From IMG/VR virus record IMGVR_UViG_3300037296_000035, positions 1 to 44,053 of that record: DNA of 44,053 bases. One strand, given 5' to 3'. Of this stretch, positions 23,437 to 30,358 are shown piece by piece. Source of the stretch: a virus. A model generated the notes under the pieces. The model was not told the origin of the DNA and did not search any database. It was given only the letters and a program-made list of their open reading frames with translations. The position numbers were made by a program, and so were the translations under genes. The first letter of the stretch is position 1, and every line of letters starts with the position of its first letter.

Positions 23437-24047
23437 TGAGCAATGACGTATCATTCGCAATCGAAGCAAAGTCAGACCAACTAAACACGCTGGACATCGT
23501 AGGCGTCGAGCCTATATTGAAGATTACCGGCGTAACCGTAAAACCGCCAGGGACCGAGCAGCCTATCTGGGTACACTTTGAGGGCGACCACAACAAGCCG
23601 TGGAAGCCAAGCAAAGGAATGTTACGGATGCTGGTTGAGGCTTGGGGGCGTGATAGCTCTGCCTGGACGGGCCAGAGCGTTCAGGTTCACGTCGACCCAG
23701 AAGTCAAATGGGCAGGCAAGGCAGTCGGCGGCATACGTATACGCGCATTGACCGGCATCCTAGCCCGCGGCATGACGTTTCTAGTCGCCGAAAGCCGGGC
23801 CACGCGCAAACCTGTACACGTTCCTTTTCTTGAGCTAAAGACAGAAGAATACCCGGCTGATCGTTTTGAAAAAGCACTTCCAGTTATGGCAAAAAAGATG
23901 CAAGAAGGCACAATGACATTGCAGCAGGTTATCGGCCAGTGTCAGAAAACCGGAAAGCTTACCGCGGCTCAGCTTGTTAGCCTTGAGCAGGCGGCACCGG
24001 TTGTAGTTGACAACGCAGAAGACCACGATACAAGCGAGGAAATGTAA
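23436..24047 (+). CDS. Recombination-operon protein of unknown function (203 aa)
   Basis: 203 residues, starting one base into the exonuclease stop and ending directly before SSB. It has KPWKPSKGMLRMLVEAWG, then a beta-rich part with VQVHVDPEVKWAGKAVGGIRI, a helical C-terminal third and an acidic tail (DNAEDHDTSEEM). It does not look like RecT or Erf by any motif I know. Position suggests a single-strand DNA-binding or annealing partner of the exonuclease. This is inference. Confidence 0.6.
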   Translation: MSNDVSFAIEAKSDQLNTLDIVGVEPILKITGVTVKPPGTEQPIWVHFEGDHNKPWKPSKGMLRMLVEAWGRDSSAWTGQSVQVHVDPEVKWAGKAVGGIRIRALTGILARGMTFLVAESRATRKPVHVPFLELKTEEYPADRFEKALPVMAKKMQEGTMTLQQVIGQCQKTGKLTAAQLVSLEQAAPVVVDNAEDHDTSEEM

Positions 24048-24452
24048 ATGAATCTGTTAACACTAACCGGCAATTTAGGTCAAGACTGCGAAGTAAAGCA
24101 AGTTGGCACATCAACAGTATGCAGCTTTAGCGTTGCAATGAAGGCGGGTTTCGGCGACAAGGCCCAGACGGTATGGCTAGACTGTGCAATCTGGGGTAAG
24201 AAAGCAGAAGGTGGCCTACCTGCCTATCTCAAGAAAGGCCAACCGGTAGCTGTTTCTGGTGAGCTGTCTACGTTTGACGCAACTAACGGCAAGACTTACC
24301 TAAAGTTGCGCTGCAATGACGTTGACTTGATCGGTGGTAAGTCTGAGGGCGTGCGGCAAGCGCCAGCACCGCAGATGCGGCAACCTGCGCCAGCACCAGG
24401 CTGGCCCGATCCTGATCCTGTTGATGATTTTCCAGATGACATCCCGTTTTAG
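24048..24452 (+). CDS. ssb: Single-stranded DNA-binding protein
   Basis: 134 residues beginning MNLLTLTGNLGQDCEVKQVG, the classic OB-fold start (TGNLG). It continues WLDCAIWGKKAEGGLPAYLKKG and VSGELSTFDATNGKTYLKL. A Pro-rich linker leads to the acidic tip DDFPDDIPF, which in SSBs binds partner proteins. It protects and organises ssDNA during replication and recombination. Confidence 0.93.
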   Translation: MNLLTLTGNLGQDCEVKQVGTSTVCSFSVAMKAGFGDKAQTVWLDCAIWGKKAEGGLPAYLKKGQPVAVSGELSTFDATNGKTYLKLRCNDVDLIGGKSEGVRQAPAPQMRQPAPAPGWPDPDPVDDFPDDIPF

Positions 24453-24462
24453 GACCGCATAG

Positions 24463-24490
24463 GCAGTGCTTAACGGCGCTGCTTTTCTTT
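24463..24490 (+). terminator. Rho-independent terminator after SSB
   Basis: GCAGTGC (24463-24469) pairs with GCGCTGC (24476-24482) with one G-T wobble and a 6-base loop, followed by TTTTCTTT. It separates the recombination operon from the next promoter. Confidence 0.8.
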
Positions 24491-24499
24491 GCTCTAAGT

Positions 24500-24533
24500 G
24501 TTTACAATAACGCACCAACGGTTTATTGTTAAC
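24500..24533 (+). promoter_or_regulatory. Promoter with inverted-repeat operator for second early operon
   Basis: TTTACA (24501-24506), 17 bases, TATTGT (24524-24529). The arms GTTTACAATAA (24500-24510) and TTATTGTTAAC (24523-24533) are inverted repeats with one mismatch and a 12-base spacer. They match the GTTnACmATAw arms of the site at 22502-22537, suggesting shared control. Confidence 0.62.
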
Positions 24534-24560
24534 TCACGAATAACGAAAAGGAGAAGTGAG

Positions 24561-24929
24561 ATGACCCTAGAAGAAAAGTATACCGAGATGATAAAGCGCT
24601 TCAAGAAAGACGCCTACACGGCTGTCGATGAGGCCATCAATACGATTCATTGCGACATGGCCCCGCACCTTGATAATGACACTGAATTTAATGTTTCCAT
24701 TCAGGCCAGTGAAATAGTAACAGGTATTTTAAGTGGCAAATTTAATCGCGTAGATGATCAAACCATTCGTGCGTCTAGTTACAACGGTATCTCTGTGTTG
24801 ATCACCATGACCACTAACGAATACGACAACATCCGAAAAAACTTGTTGTCAGCAATGCAAGCTTGCCCGAAGGATCTTGAAATCCAGAGCCTGAAAGACC
24901 AACTTAAAAGAGCATGGGAGCGCTACTAA
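24561..24929 (+). CDS. Early hypothetical protein (122 aa)
   Basis: Start ATG 24561, preceded by AAAAGGAGAAGTGAG. A 122-residue protein, largely helical at both ends, with FNVSIQASEIVTGIL in the middle. First gene after the promoter at 24500. No family recognised. Confidence 0.65.
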   Translation: MTLEEKYTEMIKRFKKDAYTAVDEAINTIHCDMAPHLDNDTEFNVSIQASEIVTGILSGKFNRVDDQTIRASSYNGISVLITMTTNEYDNIRKNLLSAMQACPKDLEIQSLKDQLKRAWERY

Positions 24930-24930
24930 G

Positions 24931-25413
24931 ATGCACGCAGATTTAAAGTGGTTAGCAGAGAATGTGAGCAAGTGGGGTGGGACCTTCGGATATAAGCATA
25001 TATTTTTGGAAGATGGCGAGGCAGATTACAACAGTGAGCCTTGCAACTTACGCAAAACCTTTACCCGCGACCAATGGCAAGCCGCCCGCGATGAGCTAGA
25101 AAGCCCATTCAGCAGCCCTGAAGAAGACGAGGCTTGGGCCGAAGCAGAGAAGCGCATGGACATCATAGGCCATAACGGCGGCACAGGTGAACATTACGAA
25201 TCACCCGCAAGCAAGTACCATGTGCAGATCAAAGGCCAGTGGGTTGACGTGTACGACATCCTGACAGCCTACAGCGTGACCAATCCCGCAGATGCACACG
25301 CTATCAAGAAAATGCTTTGCCCTGGCCAACGTGGAGCTAAGGATGGAATACAAGATCGGAAAGAGGCTATTGTAAGTTTGCAGCGGGCTATTGAATTGGA
25401 GCAGGGGCGATGA
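24931..25413 (+). CDS. Early protein with conserved phage C-terminal domain (160 aa)
   Basis: 160 residues. The C-terminal 65 (HVQIKGQWVDVYDILTAYSV, then DAHAIKKMLCPGQRG and ending RAIELEQ) matches a small domain I recall at the end of many phage early proteins, function unknown. The middle contains an acidic SSPEEDEAWAEAEKRM segment. It overlaps the next gene by four bases. Confidence 0.65.
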   Translation: MHADLKWLAENVSKWGGTFGYKHIFLEDGEADYNSEPCNLRKTFTRDQWQAARDELESPFSSPEEDEAWAEAEKRMDIIGHNGGTGEHYESPASKYHVQIKGQWVDVYDILTAYSVTNPADAHAIKKMLCPGQRGAKDGIQDRKEAIVSLQRAIELEQGR

Positions 25414-25649
25414 CCAGCAGAATAGAAACAAGCCGTAGAAACTTTGAGCAGTTCCAAAAGATTGGCCGTGACTTGGGCGACGGACTTGAATGTATGATCT
25501 GGGCGGTGCGCGAACAATACGATTTCCTTAAAGCCCTTCCGCCGAGCAGTCCAGTAGATGCCGCCGATCATTTTAATGTGCTAACTACCCGCGAGGACAG
25601 GCTTCGGAATGTTAGCGATTTTGCGAAGCGATGGGGGTTTGATTTATGA
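25410..25649 (+). CDS. Early hypothetical protein (79 aa)
   Basis: 79 residues, largely helical, with RDLGDGLECMIWAVREQYDF. Four-base overlaps with both neighbours show translational coupling in a compact early operon. No motif recognised. Confidence 0.6.
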   Translation: MTSRIETSRRNFEQFQKIGRDLGDGLECMIWAVREQYDFLKALPPSSPVDAADHFNVLTTREDRLRNVSDFAKRWGFDL

Positions 25650-25849
25650 CATCAGAAGAAAAGCAAGGCAATCGGCTGATGCACGCGAAAATGGAAATCA
25701 AGGCACTTAACATCAAGCTGGCGCAACAAAAAGATTTAATCGAACGCCTGACCGTCATGAACGCAAAAGCACAGTACGACAAGCGAGAGAGCTTCAGGAT
25801 CGCGGACCAGGCTTTTAAATTGTTGGGACAAATAAAGGGGGATGTGTAA
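25646..25849 (+). CDS. Early coiled-coil protein (67 aa)
   Basis: 67 residues, almost entirely charged helix with heptad character (IKALNIKLAQQKDLIERLTV), so a short coiled coil is likely. Its stop overlaps the next ATG by one base (TAATG). Function unknown. Confidence 0.58.
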   Translation: MTSEEKQGNRLMHAKMEIKALNIKLAQQKDLIERLTVMNAKAQYDKRESFRIADQAFKLLGQIKGDV

Positions 25850-26049
25850 TGGCTGACGTCGTAGATGACGCACAAGAAATGACAGAAATGAACTTGCGAA
25901 TTTCGCTACAGAATGCCCGGCAGCAAGTGCGCCAGCACCCCTTCACCGGCTTGTGCAGGAATTGCCACGAGCACATTGACCAGGGTACTTTCTGCCCCGG
26001 GGGTGAGTGCCGAGATGACTATGCAAAGAGAGCCATATTCAACAAATGA
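25849..26049 (+). CDS. Early zinc-finger protein (66 aa)
   Basis: 66 residues: a helical N-terminal half, then CRNCHEHIDQGTFCPGGEC, a likely four-Cys zinc site like those of small DksA-type or DUF2116-type proteins, and a basic end. Such small zinc proteins can act on host transcription. That is a possibility only. Confidence 0.6.
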   Translation: MADVVDDAQEMTEMNLRISLQNARQQVRQHPFTGLCRNCHEHIDQGTFCPGGECRDDYAKRAIFNK

Positions 26050-26068
26050 GAAAAGCCCCGTACTAAGG

Positions 26069-26308
26069 CTACTTTATCAAAATCCGCGCAATCTGCTCAA
26101 TGTGCATGTCTTTGTACTCCACTGGCAGCCCTGCCAGATCAACAAGCGCATCCTGGGCCTTTTTAAAACTTTCTGGCGTAGGGTGCCGCTTCCAAACTTT
26201 CCACAAACTCATCGTGTTGATGCCTAGCCCGGATGCCTTTTGCAGTGTGCGCTGCTCTATCTTCAGGAAGTGGGCAACGTCCAGCAAAATATATACGTCA
26301 AGCCTCAT
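26069..26308 (-). CDS. Small putative HTH protein on the opposite strand (79 aa)
   Basis: 79 residues read against its neighbours. The stretch IEQRTLQKASGLGINTMSLW has helix-turn-helix spacing, followed by KVWKRHPTPESFKKA. It faces the promoter at 26327-26359 divergently, so it may control that promoter or itself. A weak hairpin (AGCC/GGCT then TTTTC) lies just past its stop at about 26050-26066. Confidence 0.5.
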   Translation of the reverse strand: MRLDVYILLDVAHFLKIEQRTLQKASGLGINTMSLWKVWKRHPTPESFKKAQDALVDLAGLPVEYKDMHIEQIARILIK

Positions 26309-26326
26309 AAATTAACCTCTTTTAGT

Positions 26327-26359
26327 GTTTACAGTTAGTCAGTATGGGTATATGGTAAC
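26327..26359 (+). promoter_or_regulatory. Promoter with imperfect inverted repeat for third early operon
   Basis: TTTACA (26328-26333), 17 bases, TATGGT (26351-26356). The outer arms GTTTACAGTTA and TATATGGTAAC are imperfect inverted repeats resembling those at 22502 and 24500. An AAGGAG ribosome site follows before ATG 26384. Confidence 0.55.
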
Positions 26360-26383
26360 ACAACACTAAGGAGAAAATGAAAC

Positions 26384-26602
26384 ATGAAAATGACCGAAGG
26401 CTACTACGTAGACATAAATACCGTACCGGCAATTGCCATTTTGATCGGAGTCATTGTTATTGCGCTGGTGCTCGGCGCTAAACAGAACAACAAAGACCAG
26501 GCGGCCGTGCAGGCCAACTACTGCGAGATGCGAAAGATACACACAGACAGCGGCGGCTCTTACGGGTGGCCAAAACTTGACGGATATGGAGAGTGCAAAT
26601 GA
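26384..26602 (+). CDS. Small single-TM membrane protein (72 aa)
   Basis: 72 residues with one hydrophobic helix (PAIAILIGVIVIALVLGA, near residues 15-32) after a short polar N terminus, then a polar C-terminal half with two Cys. AAGGAG lies 10 bases upstream. It is first gene of its operon. Early phage membrane proteins are often exclusion or host-takeover factors; nothing here decides which. Confidence 0.62.
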   Translation: MKMTEGYYVDINTVPAIAILIGVIVIALVLGAKQNNKDQAAVQANYCEMRKIHTDSGGSYGWPKLDGYGECK

Positions 26603-26931
26603 CCGACCACCACACAGCCGCCCTTGACCACTACCAAGGCTTAGTCGATCAACTAGCTGACGAAGATGCGGCTCTGGAAAAGTACCGCGATGACTTTGCC
26701 GAGATGCTGATGCAAGAGTACACCGAAGACAATCATAGGCTTAGCTGGATGGTTGCAGAGTGGCTTGGCGAGGCAGGGTCGCAGATGGAAGGCTACCTTT
26801 TTTCCGTGCTGACCGATCCTGACTTTGACATGTCAGAGGTATGGCGCGACTGGCTGACAGAGCAGTTTGTCGAGATGGCTAGTGAGATGAGCAGCAAAGA
26901 AATTGACATCTTCCAAGCGGAGTATTTCTGA
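26599..26931 (+). CDS. Early acidic helical protein (110 aa)
   Basis: 110 residues from ATG 26599, overlapping the preceding stop as ATGA. Strongly acidic and helical, Trp-rich in the middle (RLSWMVAEWLGEAGSQ). Acidic small early proteins can mimic DNA or inhibit host enzymes, but no motif supports a specific call. Confidence 0.6.
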   Translation: MTDHHTAALDHYQGLVDQLADEDAALEKYRDDFAEMLMQEYTEDNHRLSWMVAEWLGEAGSQMEGYLFSVLTDPDFDMSEVWRDWLTEQFVEMASEMSSKEIDIFQAEYF

Positions 26932-27425
26932 TGGATAGCAGAGAAGCCTTTGAAAAAGTAGCTGCCCGTCTAGGGTTTGACCTGACGATGAAAAACACGC
27001 AATCAGAAGATGGAGAGTACCTGTACTCGAATGTGCAGGACTCATGGGATTTTTGGCAGGAGGCTTGTGACTGGCGGGCCAGCCGCCAGGCGCTTGATGG
27101 TGAGGCTATTGGCTACGTTGTGCCGAGAATGCTTGAGGCAATGTTGGCCGGCAAGTATTGCGGCATCAGCATGTCCGCCGAGCCAAAGGAAGACGGCATT
27201 GCGGTTTACACCCACCCGGCCAGCGCCGATGCGACAGAGTGCCCATACCCGTGCGGCTGGAGTGACCTGCAATCAATCGCAATAAGAAAAGCTGCGTTTA
27301 TTGCTCGGTCAGCAGAGGACGACATTGGCACACCTTTTGAGGATATTCGGCAGGCTGGATCAGAGCTTGGCCGCATCGCCATTAAACTTTGCAGTTTGGC
27401 CATTAAGCAGGGGCAGGGCAAATGA
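26931..27425 (+). CDS. Early hypothetical protein (164 aa)
   Basis: 164 residues. An N-terminal REAFEKVAARLGFDL helix is followed by DSWDFWQEACDWRASRQ, a pattern frequent in phage early proteins of unknown role (a ...FEAWWxxR... like Trp motif). The C-terminal helix ends KLCSLAIKQGQGK. One-base overlap upstream and four-base overlap downstream. Confidence 0.62.
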   Translation: MDSREAFEKVAARLGFDLTMKNTQSEDGEYLYSNVQDSWDFWQEACDWRASRQALDGEAIGYVVPRMLEAMLAGKYCGISMSAEPKEDGIAVYTHPASADATECPYPCGWSDLQSIAIRKAAFIARSAEDDIGTPFEDIRQAGSELGRIAIKLCSLAIKQGQGK

Positions 27426-27721
27426 TTACCGACAACGGAAGGGTGTACATAGAACTTGCAGAAGAGGCCGAGTGCTGGTGCGACCCCGAAGACGTGTCTA
27501 CTCTATTCCAAGACAAAGAAGGCATTGTTCCCGTGCTAAACATTGGCGACCCAGTGCGGCTATGCGTAGATAAAACTGGAAACGGGAATCATCTTATGCC
27601 CGATGAGGGGTCTTTCTACGGGTGTGACAATGGGCGGCATTACATATCTCTGCCCATTGACCCTGTCACTGGAATTGCTAACCTACACAGTAAAGCAGAC
27701 AACAAAGGTGATGAATTATGA
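27422..27721 (+). CDS. Early protein sharing the STLFQD/SGNGN module of the repeat fibre (99 aa)
   Basis: 99 residues. DVSTLFQDKEGIVPV, GDPV and DKTGNGN align with DISTLFQDAAGTVPV, GDPV and DLSGNGN near residues 57-89 of the BspA-like protein at 4282-5946. In the virion protein this is part of the N-terminal anchoring region; here it stands nearly alone in an early gene. It could compete with or bind the same partner. Four-base overlaps on both sides. Confidence 0.62.
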   Translation: MITDNGRVYIELAEEAECWCDPEDVSTLFQDKEGIVPVLNIGDPVRLCVDKTGNGNHLMPDEGSFYGCDNGRHYISLPIDPVTGIANLHSKADNKGDEL

Positions 27722-28146
27722 GAAACAAGCCAGCCACGCGCCGCGAAATTGAAGAAATCCTGCGCCGGTACAAGCAACGGGATGCACGCAAGATTGAGAG
27801 AAAAGATTATACGATGGTAATGATTGGTGCTCGTTACGATGTAGCGCCCAGCACAGTCAACTACCTAGCCAAAGGTTTCAAGACGAACAGCATAGAAGCC
27901 TGGGTTGTGGCAAAGGTGCGGGCCGAGCATCAGTACGGCGTGCAATTGGATGCGCTTATATTGCAGGACAAGGCAAAGCGGATCGGCGAAGACATGCAGC
28001 GTTCACCACGCAACATAGAAAAGCTGTGGGCACAGCACCGAGTAGCCGAGCCTGTAGTAGTTGATCTGCCTTACTCTGACGGATATCACAGGATTTACAC
28101 AAAGCCGCTCACGCCATCGCCAGGGCCGTTTGTGGCGTACTACTGA
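27718..28146 (+). CDS. Putative HTH DNA-binding protein, last early gene (142 aa)
   Basis: 142 residues. A basic N-terminal helix (RREIEEILRRYKQRDARKIE) precedes MIGARYDVAPSTVNYLAKGF, which fits a helix-turn-helix. A second helical part and a Pro-rich tail follow. As the last plus-strand gene it may be a late-gene activator. Its stop codon overlaps tail-to-tail with the last late gene on the other strand. Confidence 0.55.
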   Translation: MRNKPATRREIEEILRRYKQRDARKIERKDYTMVMIGARYDVAPSTVNYLAKGFKTNSIEAWVVAKVRAEHQYGVQLDALILQDKAKRIGEDMQRSPRNIEKLWAQHRVAEPVVVDLPYSDGYHRIYTKPLTPSPGPFVAYY

Positions 28147-28412
28147 GTCGGTGGATTAGAGCAGGGAGTAGGGGCTTGTTTGCGTAATTCGTGCAGCTCT
28201 TGCTCTCTTTTTTCACGCCGCTTTTGAAAGTGCAAATTCACAAAAAACGTCGCCACGCCGAATCCGGTGGCGATCATCATCATGAGTTCGTTGACTGTCA
28301 TTGCGCCCCAGGTAAACACTATTCCGTTTGTCAGATACGTTGAGCTGGCTGCAATCGACTCTGGCTTTATTGCAGCGACGGGGGCGCTTTCTACTACAGT
28401 CTTTAGAGTCAT
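28140..28412 (-). CDS. Holin-like single-TM protein (90 aa)
   Basis: 90 residues. WGAMTVNELMMMIATGFGVATFFVNLHF spans a hydrophobic helix (about residues 35-62), followed by a strongly charged tail KRREKREQELHELRK. This resembles HP1/T7-class small holins. It is the last gene of the late operon, after the three-TM-type holin, and could be a second holin or antiholin. An extended -10 element lies upstream at 28449-28457. Confidence 0.6.
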   Translation of the reverse strand: MTLKTVVESAPVAAIKPESIAASSTYLTNGIVFTWGAMTVNELMMMIATGFGVATFFVNLHFQKRREKREQELHELRKQAPTPCSNPPTQ

Positions 28413-28448
28413 GCGTCTGGCTCATAATGGTTTGTGTGAATTGCAAGA

Positions 28449-28457
28449 ATTATATCA
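28449..28457 (-). promoter_or_regulatory. Extended -10 promoter before last holin-like gene
   Basis: Minus strand TGATATAAT (TGn plus perfect TATAAT), about 30 bases upstream of ATG 28412. No clear -35 is seen. It would allow separate expression of the holin-like gene. Confidence 0.45.
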
Positions 28458-28459
28458 GT

Positions 28460-28948
28460 TCACTTGCTAAAAATCTTTCCCAGTATTCCAGAGCCGCTGA
28501 TTTCCTTTGTGATTTTCTCCGCACTTCTTCCGATAACATAGCCACCAAGGCCCAGTTTGATTAACCCGAAAAGCGACAGCACAGCTTCTTCTGACAGATT
28601 CTCAGGCGTAAAGCCAAACCAATACGCGCCCACCAGAACGCTAAACCAAACCATAGTTAAAGGCCGCCAGTTGCGTTGTAGCCATGAATCGCCTGACGCT
28701 TCGGCCTGCACGACCTGGCCGCGTACCTCTAACCTAGTCTGTTCAAGGTCAGCCTCTATCTGCCGGATCTTTACGGCGGCCATAGGGTCAGACTGTATTG
28801 CAGCGGCAACAGCGTCCGGTGTGCCGCTTACACCTAACGCAGCGGCAAGCATTGATCCAACCGCGCCACCGGCAGGCCCAGCAAGCATCGACCCTGCCAT
28901 CGGTGCGACAGAGCCAACAACGTCTTTGATTTTGTCCCATGCACTCAT
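28460..28948 (-). CDS. Holin (3-TM type)
   Basis: 162 residues from ATG 28948, which lies across the end of the amidase gene. An amphipathic Gly/Ala-rich N-terminal segment (SMLAGPAGGAVGSMLAAALG) is followed by a helical linker and NWRPLTMVWFSVLVGAYWFGF, then LSLFGLIKLGLGGYVIGRSAEKI. This order (glycine-rich helix, charged linker, WRP, two TM helices) is typical of Holin_3TMs proteins. It would open the inner membrane for the amidase. Confidence 0.8.
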   Translation of the reverse strand: MSAWDKIKDVVGSVAPMAGSMLAGPAGGAVGSMLAAALGVSGTPDAVAAAIQSDPMAAVKIRQIEADLEQTRLEVRGQVVQAEASGDSWLQRNWRPLTMVWFSVLVGAYWFGFTPENLSEEAVLSLFGLIKLGLGGYVIGRSAEKITKEISGSGILGKIFSK

Positions 28949-28949
28949 G

Positions 28950-29378
28950 TCATAGATCCAAGGTGGTAGCCCATGCGTGGGCGTCAAATGTCGGGCACGT
29001 CTTGCCGCTGTCAAAGTCGCGGTGCCCATACACGTCGGCGGCGGTCAGCTTATGGCGCTTGCAGATGTCAGTGACAAGAAACGACAGGCCGCGCCATTGC
29101 GCCGAGGTGAAGTTGCAGCCAGGTTTGCCGCCGACCATGCAGATGCCGAGCGTGCCCCGGTTGTGGCCGTAAACGTGCGCGCCGGTTTCTTCCTCGATGT
29201 CACCATCACCGTCAAGGTCACGGCCAGTTTCTACAAGCCCGCTGCGCCTTACAACGTAGTGATAGCCTATATCCGACCAGCCATTGCCATCAACGTGCCA
29301 GCGGCGTATCTCTGCTGCACCCACGTCCATGCTTGCCGGGGTGTCTGCTGCGTGGATGATTACTTTGCTGATTTTCAT
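28950..29378 (-). CDS. Endolysin, N-acetylmuramoyl-L-alanine amidase (Amidase_2)
   Basis: 142 residues, the size of T7 lysozyme. KVIIHAADTP gives zinc ligand His9; YGHRDFDSGKTCP gives His119, Lys126 and zinc ligand Cys128; GYHYVVRRSG holds the conserved Tyr. GHNRGTLGICMVGG is the usual core. It cleaves the amide bond between MurNAc and L-Ala in peptidoglycan. No signal peptide, so a holin is needed. Confidence 0.93.
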   Translation of the reverse strand: MKISKVIIHAADTPASMDVGAAEIRRWHVDGNGWSDIGYHYVVRRSGLVETGRDLDGDGDIEEETGAHVYGHNRGTLGICMVGGKPGCNFTSAQWRGLSFLVTDICKRHKLTAADVYGHRDFDSGKTCPTFDAHAWATTLDL

Positions 29379-29394
29379 AGCGAACGCTCCTAAT

Positions 29395-29877
29395 TTACCA
29401 AGGCGCTGGCATAACGTAACTCAACGCTACGTAATCAAGCCCCGTATTCGGATCATGTATGCCTGCTGAGCTGTGGTGCACATATTCAAGGCGGAAGACT
29501 TTGCTAAATTCAACGCCCAAGCCTAGCCGGAAGTTGCTGGAACCAATCAAAGTGCTGCCGGTGTTATGGCTAATGCCCAGCCGAACGTATGGCTCCACGC
29601 CCTTGTAGCCCCAGCCGGGCTCAGTAATGTACGACACGGAATATATGGACAACTGATCTTGCTGCCCGTTCTTTGTGTCACCTGCACCCATCAACGTGGC
29701 CTGCACTTCCCAGCCGTTGCGCTCGTATCCGATTTCGCCAACAGTGGCCGAAGAATTTAGGATTGACTTGCCAAGACCGATTTGCACAGTATCGGCGCGG
29801 GCTGTTGCGGCGTATCCGGCTGCGATGAGTATTACGACAAAAAGCGCTACTGCTATTCTGGTTTTGTTCATGGCCAT
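29395..29877 (-). CDS. PagL-like lipid A deacylase / acyloxyacyl hydrolase family outer-membrane protein
   Basis: 160 residues with a signal peptide (VALFVVILIAAGYAATARA, cleavage before DT) and a beta-barrel-like mature part. Near the C terminus, YVHHSSAGI then PNTGLDY matches PagL HYSNAGI...PNxGIE. His134 and Ser136 fit the catalytic pair, and Asp148 occupies the place of the third residue, Glu in PagL. PagL removes the 3-position acyl chain of lipid A in the outer membrane. It lies between the fibre chaperone and the amidase. It may aid outer-membrane rupture, or alter LPS to block superinfection. Confidence 0.75.
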   Translation of the reverse strand: MAMNKTRIAVALFVVILIAAGYAATARADTVQIGLGKSILNSSATVGEIGYERNGWEVQATLMGAGDTKNGQQDQLSIYSVSYITEPGWGYKGVEPYVRLGISHNTGSTLIGSSNFRLGLGVEFSKVFRLEYVHHSSAGIHDPNTGLDYVALSYVMPAPW

Positions 29878-30329
29878 ACAACCTCTGATAAGTCGGTTAA
29901 GGTTCCCGCTGCAATCTGTGTAGCGTACTCGCCCTCGGCTGCAATTAACTGTGCTCGGTGCACGCCTATCGCTCGGTAAGCATCGCGCACGTCAGCCAGC
30001 GGGTGGTTGGCATGGAATACGTTGTCTGAGTTTTTCCAGCGTGCAAACTCATCTAGCCCGGCATAGTCCATAAACGAGATGGCCTCTTGCAGCGCCTGGC
30101 GGTTGCCGGGGTCGCCTGCGTAGCGTATGTCGTTTACGGTCACGCCCTGCTGCTCCTGTGCTTTGCGGGCGGTTGATAGCTGCGCCAGAAGTTGCCCGGC
30201 TGTCGGCGTTCTCAGAATAGCCAAGTCTTCATCACTGATGGCAACCAAGTCTTCTTTGATAAATTCGTCTTGTGAGCCGTCAGATTCGTATGCGTAAATA
30301 TTATCCTGTTCATCTTTATAGTGTTTCAT
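29868..30329 (-). CDS. Tail fibre chaperone-like protein (DUF4376-like)
   Basis: 153 residues. The C-terminal two thirds (RKAQEQQGVTVNDIRYAGDP to about residue 145) match the DUF4376-type domain (short GxR-Y beta part, then helices) often found in tail fibre assembly proteins. It directly follows the tail fibre gene. An acidic N-terminal part starts MKHYKDEQDNIYAYESDGSQ. Confidence 0.7.
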   Translation of the reverse strand: MKHYKDEQDNIYAYESDGSQDEFIKEDLVAISDEDLAILRTPTAGQLLAQLSTARKAQEQQGVTVNDIRYAGDPGNRQALQEAISFMDYAGLDEFARWKNSDNVFHANHPLADVRDAYRAIGVHRAQLIAAEGEYATQIAAGTLTDLSEVVWP

Positions 30330-30358
30330 AAATTACTACCTAAATTTAAGGGGCTGTA

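Noticed and set aside
23436-24047. RecT/Beta or Erf annealase call for the gene after the exonuclease
   Set aside because: Position suggests it, but none of the motifs I know for these families are visible, so it is left as unknown.
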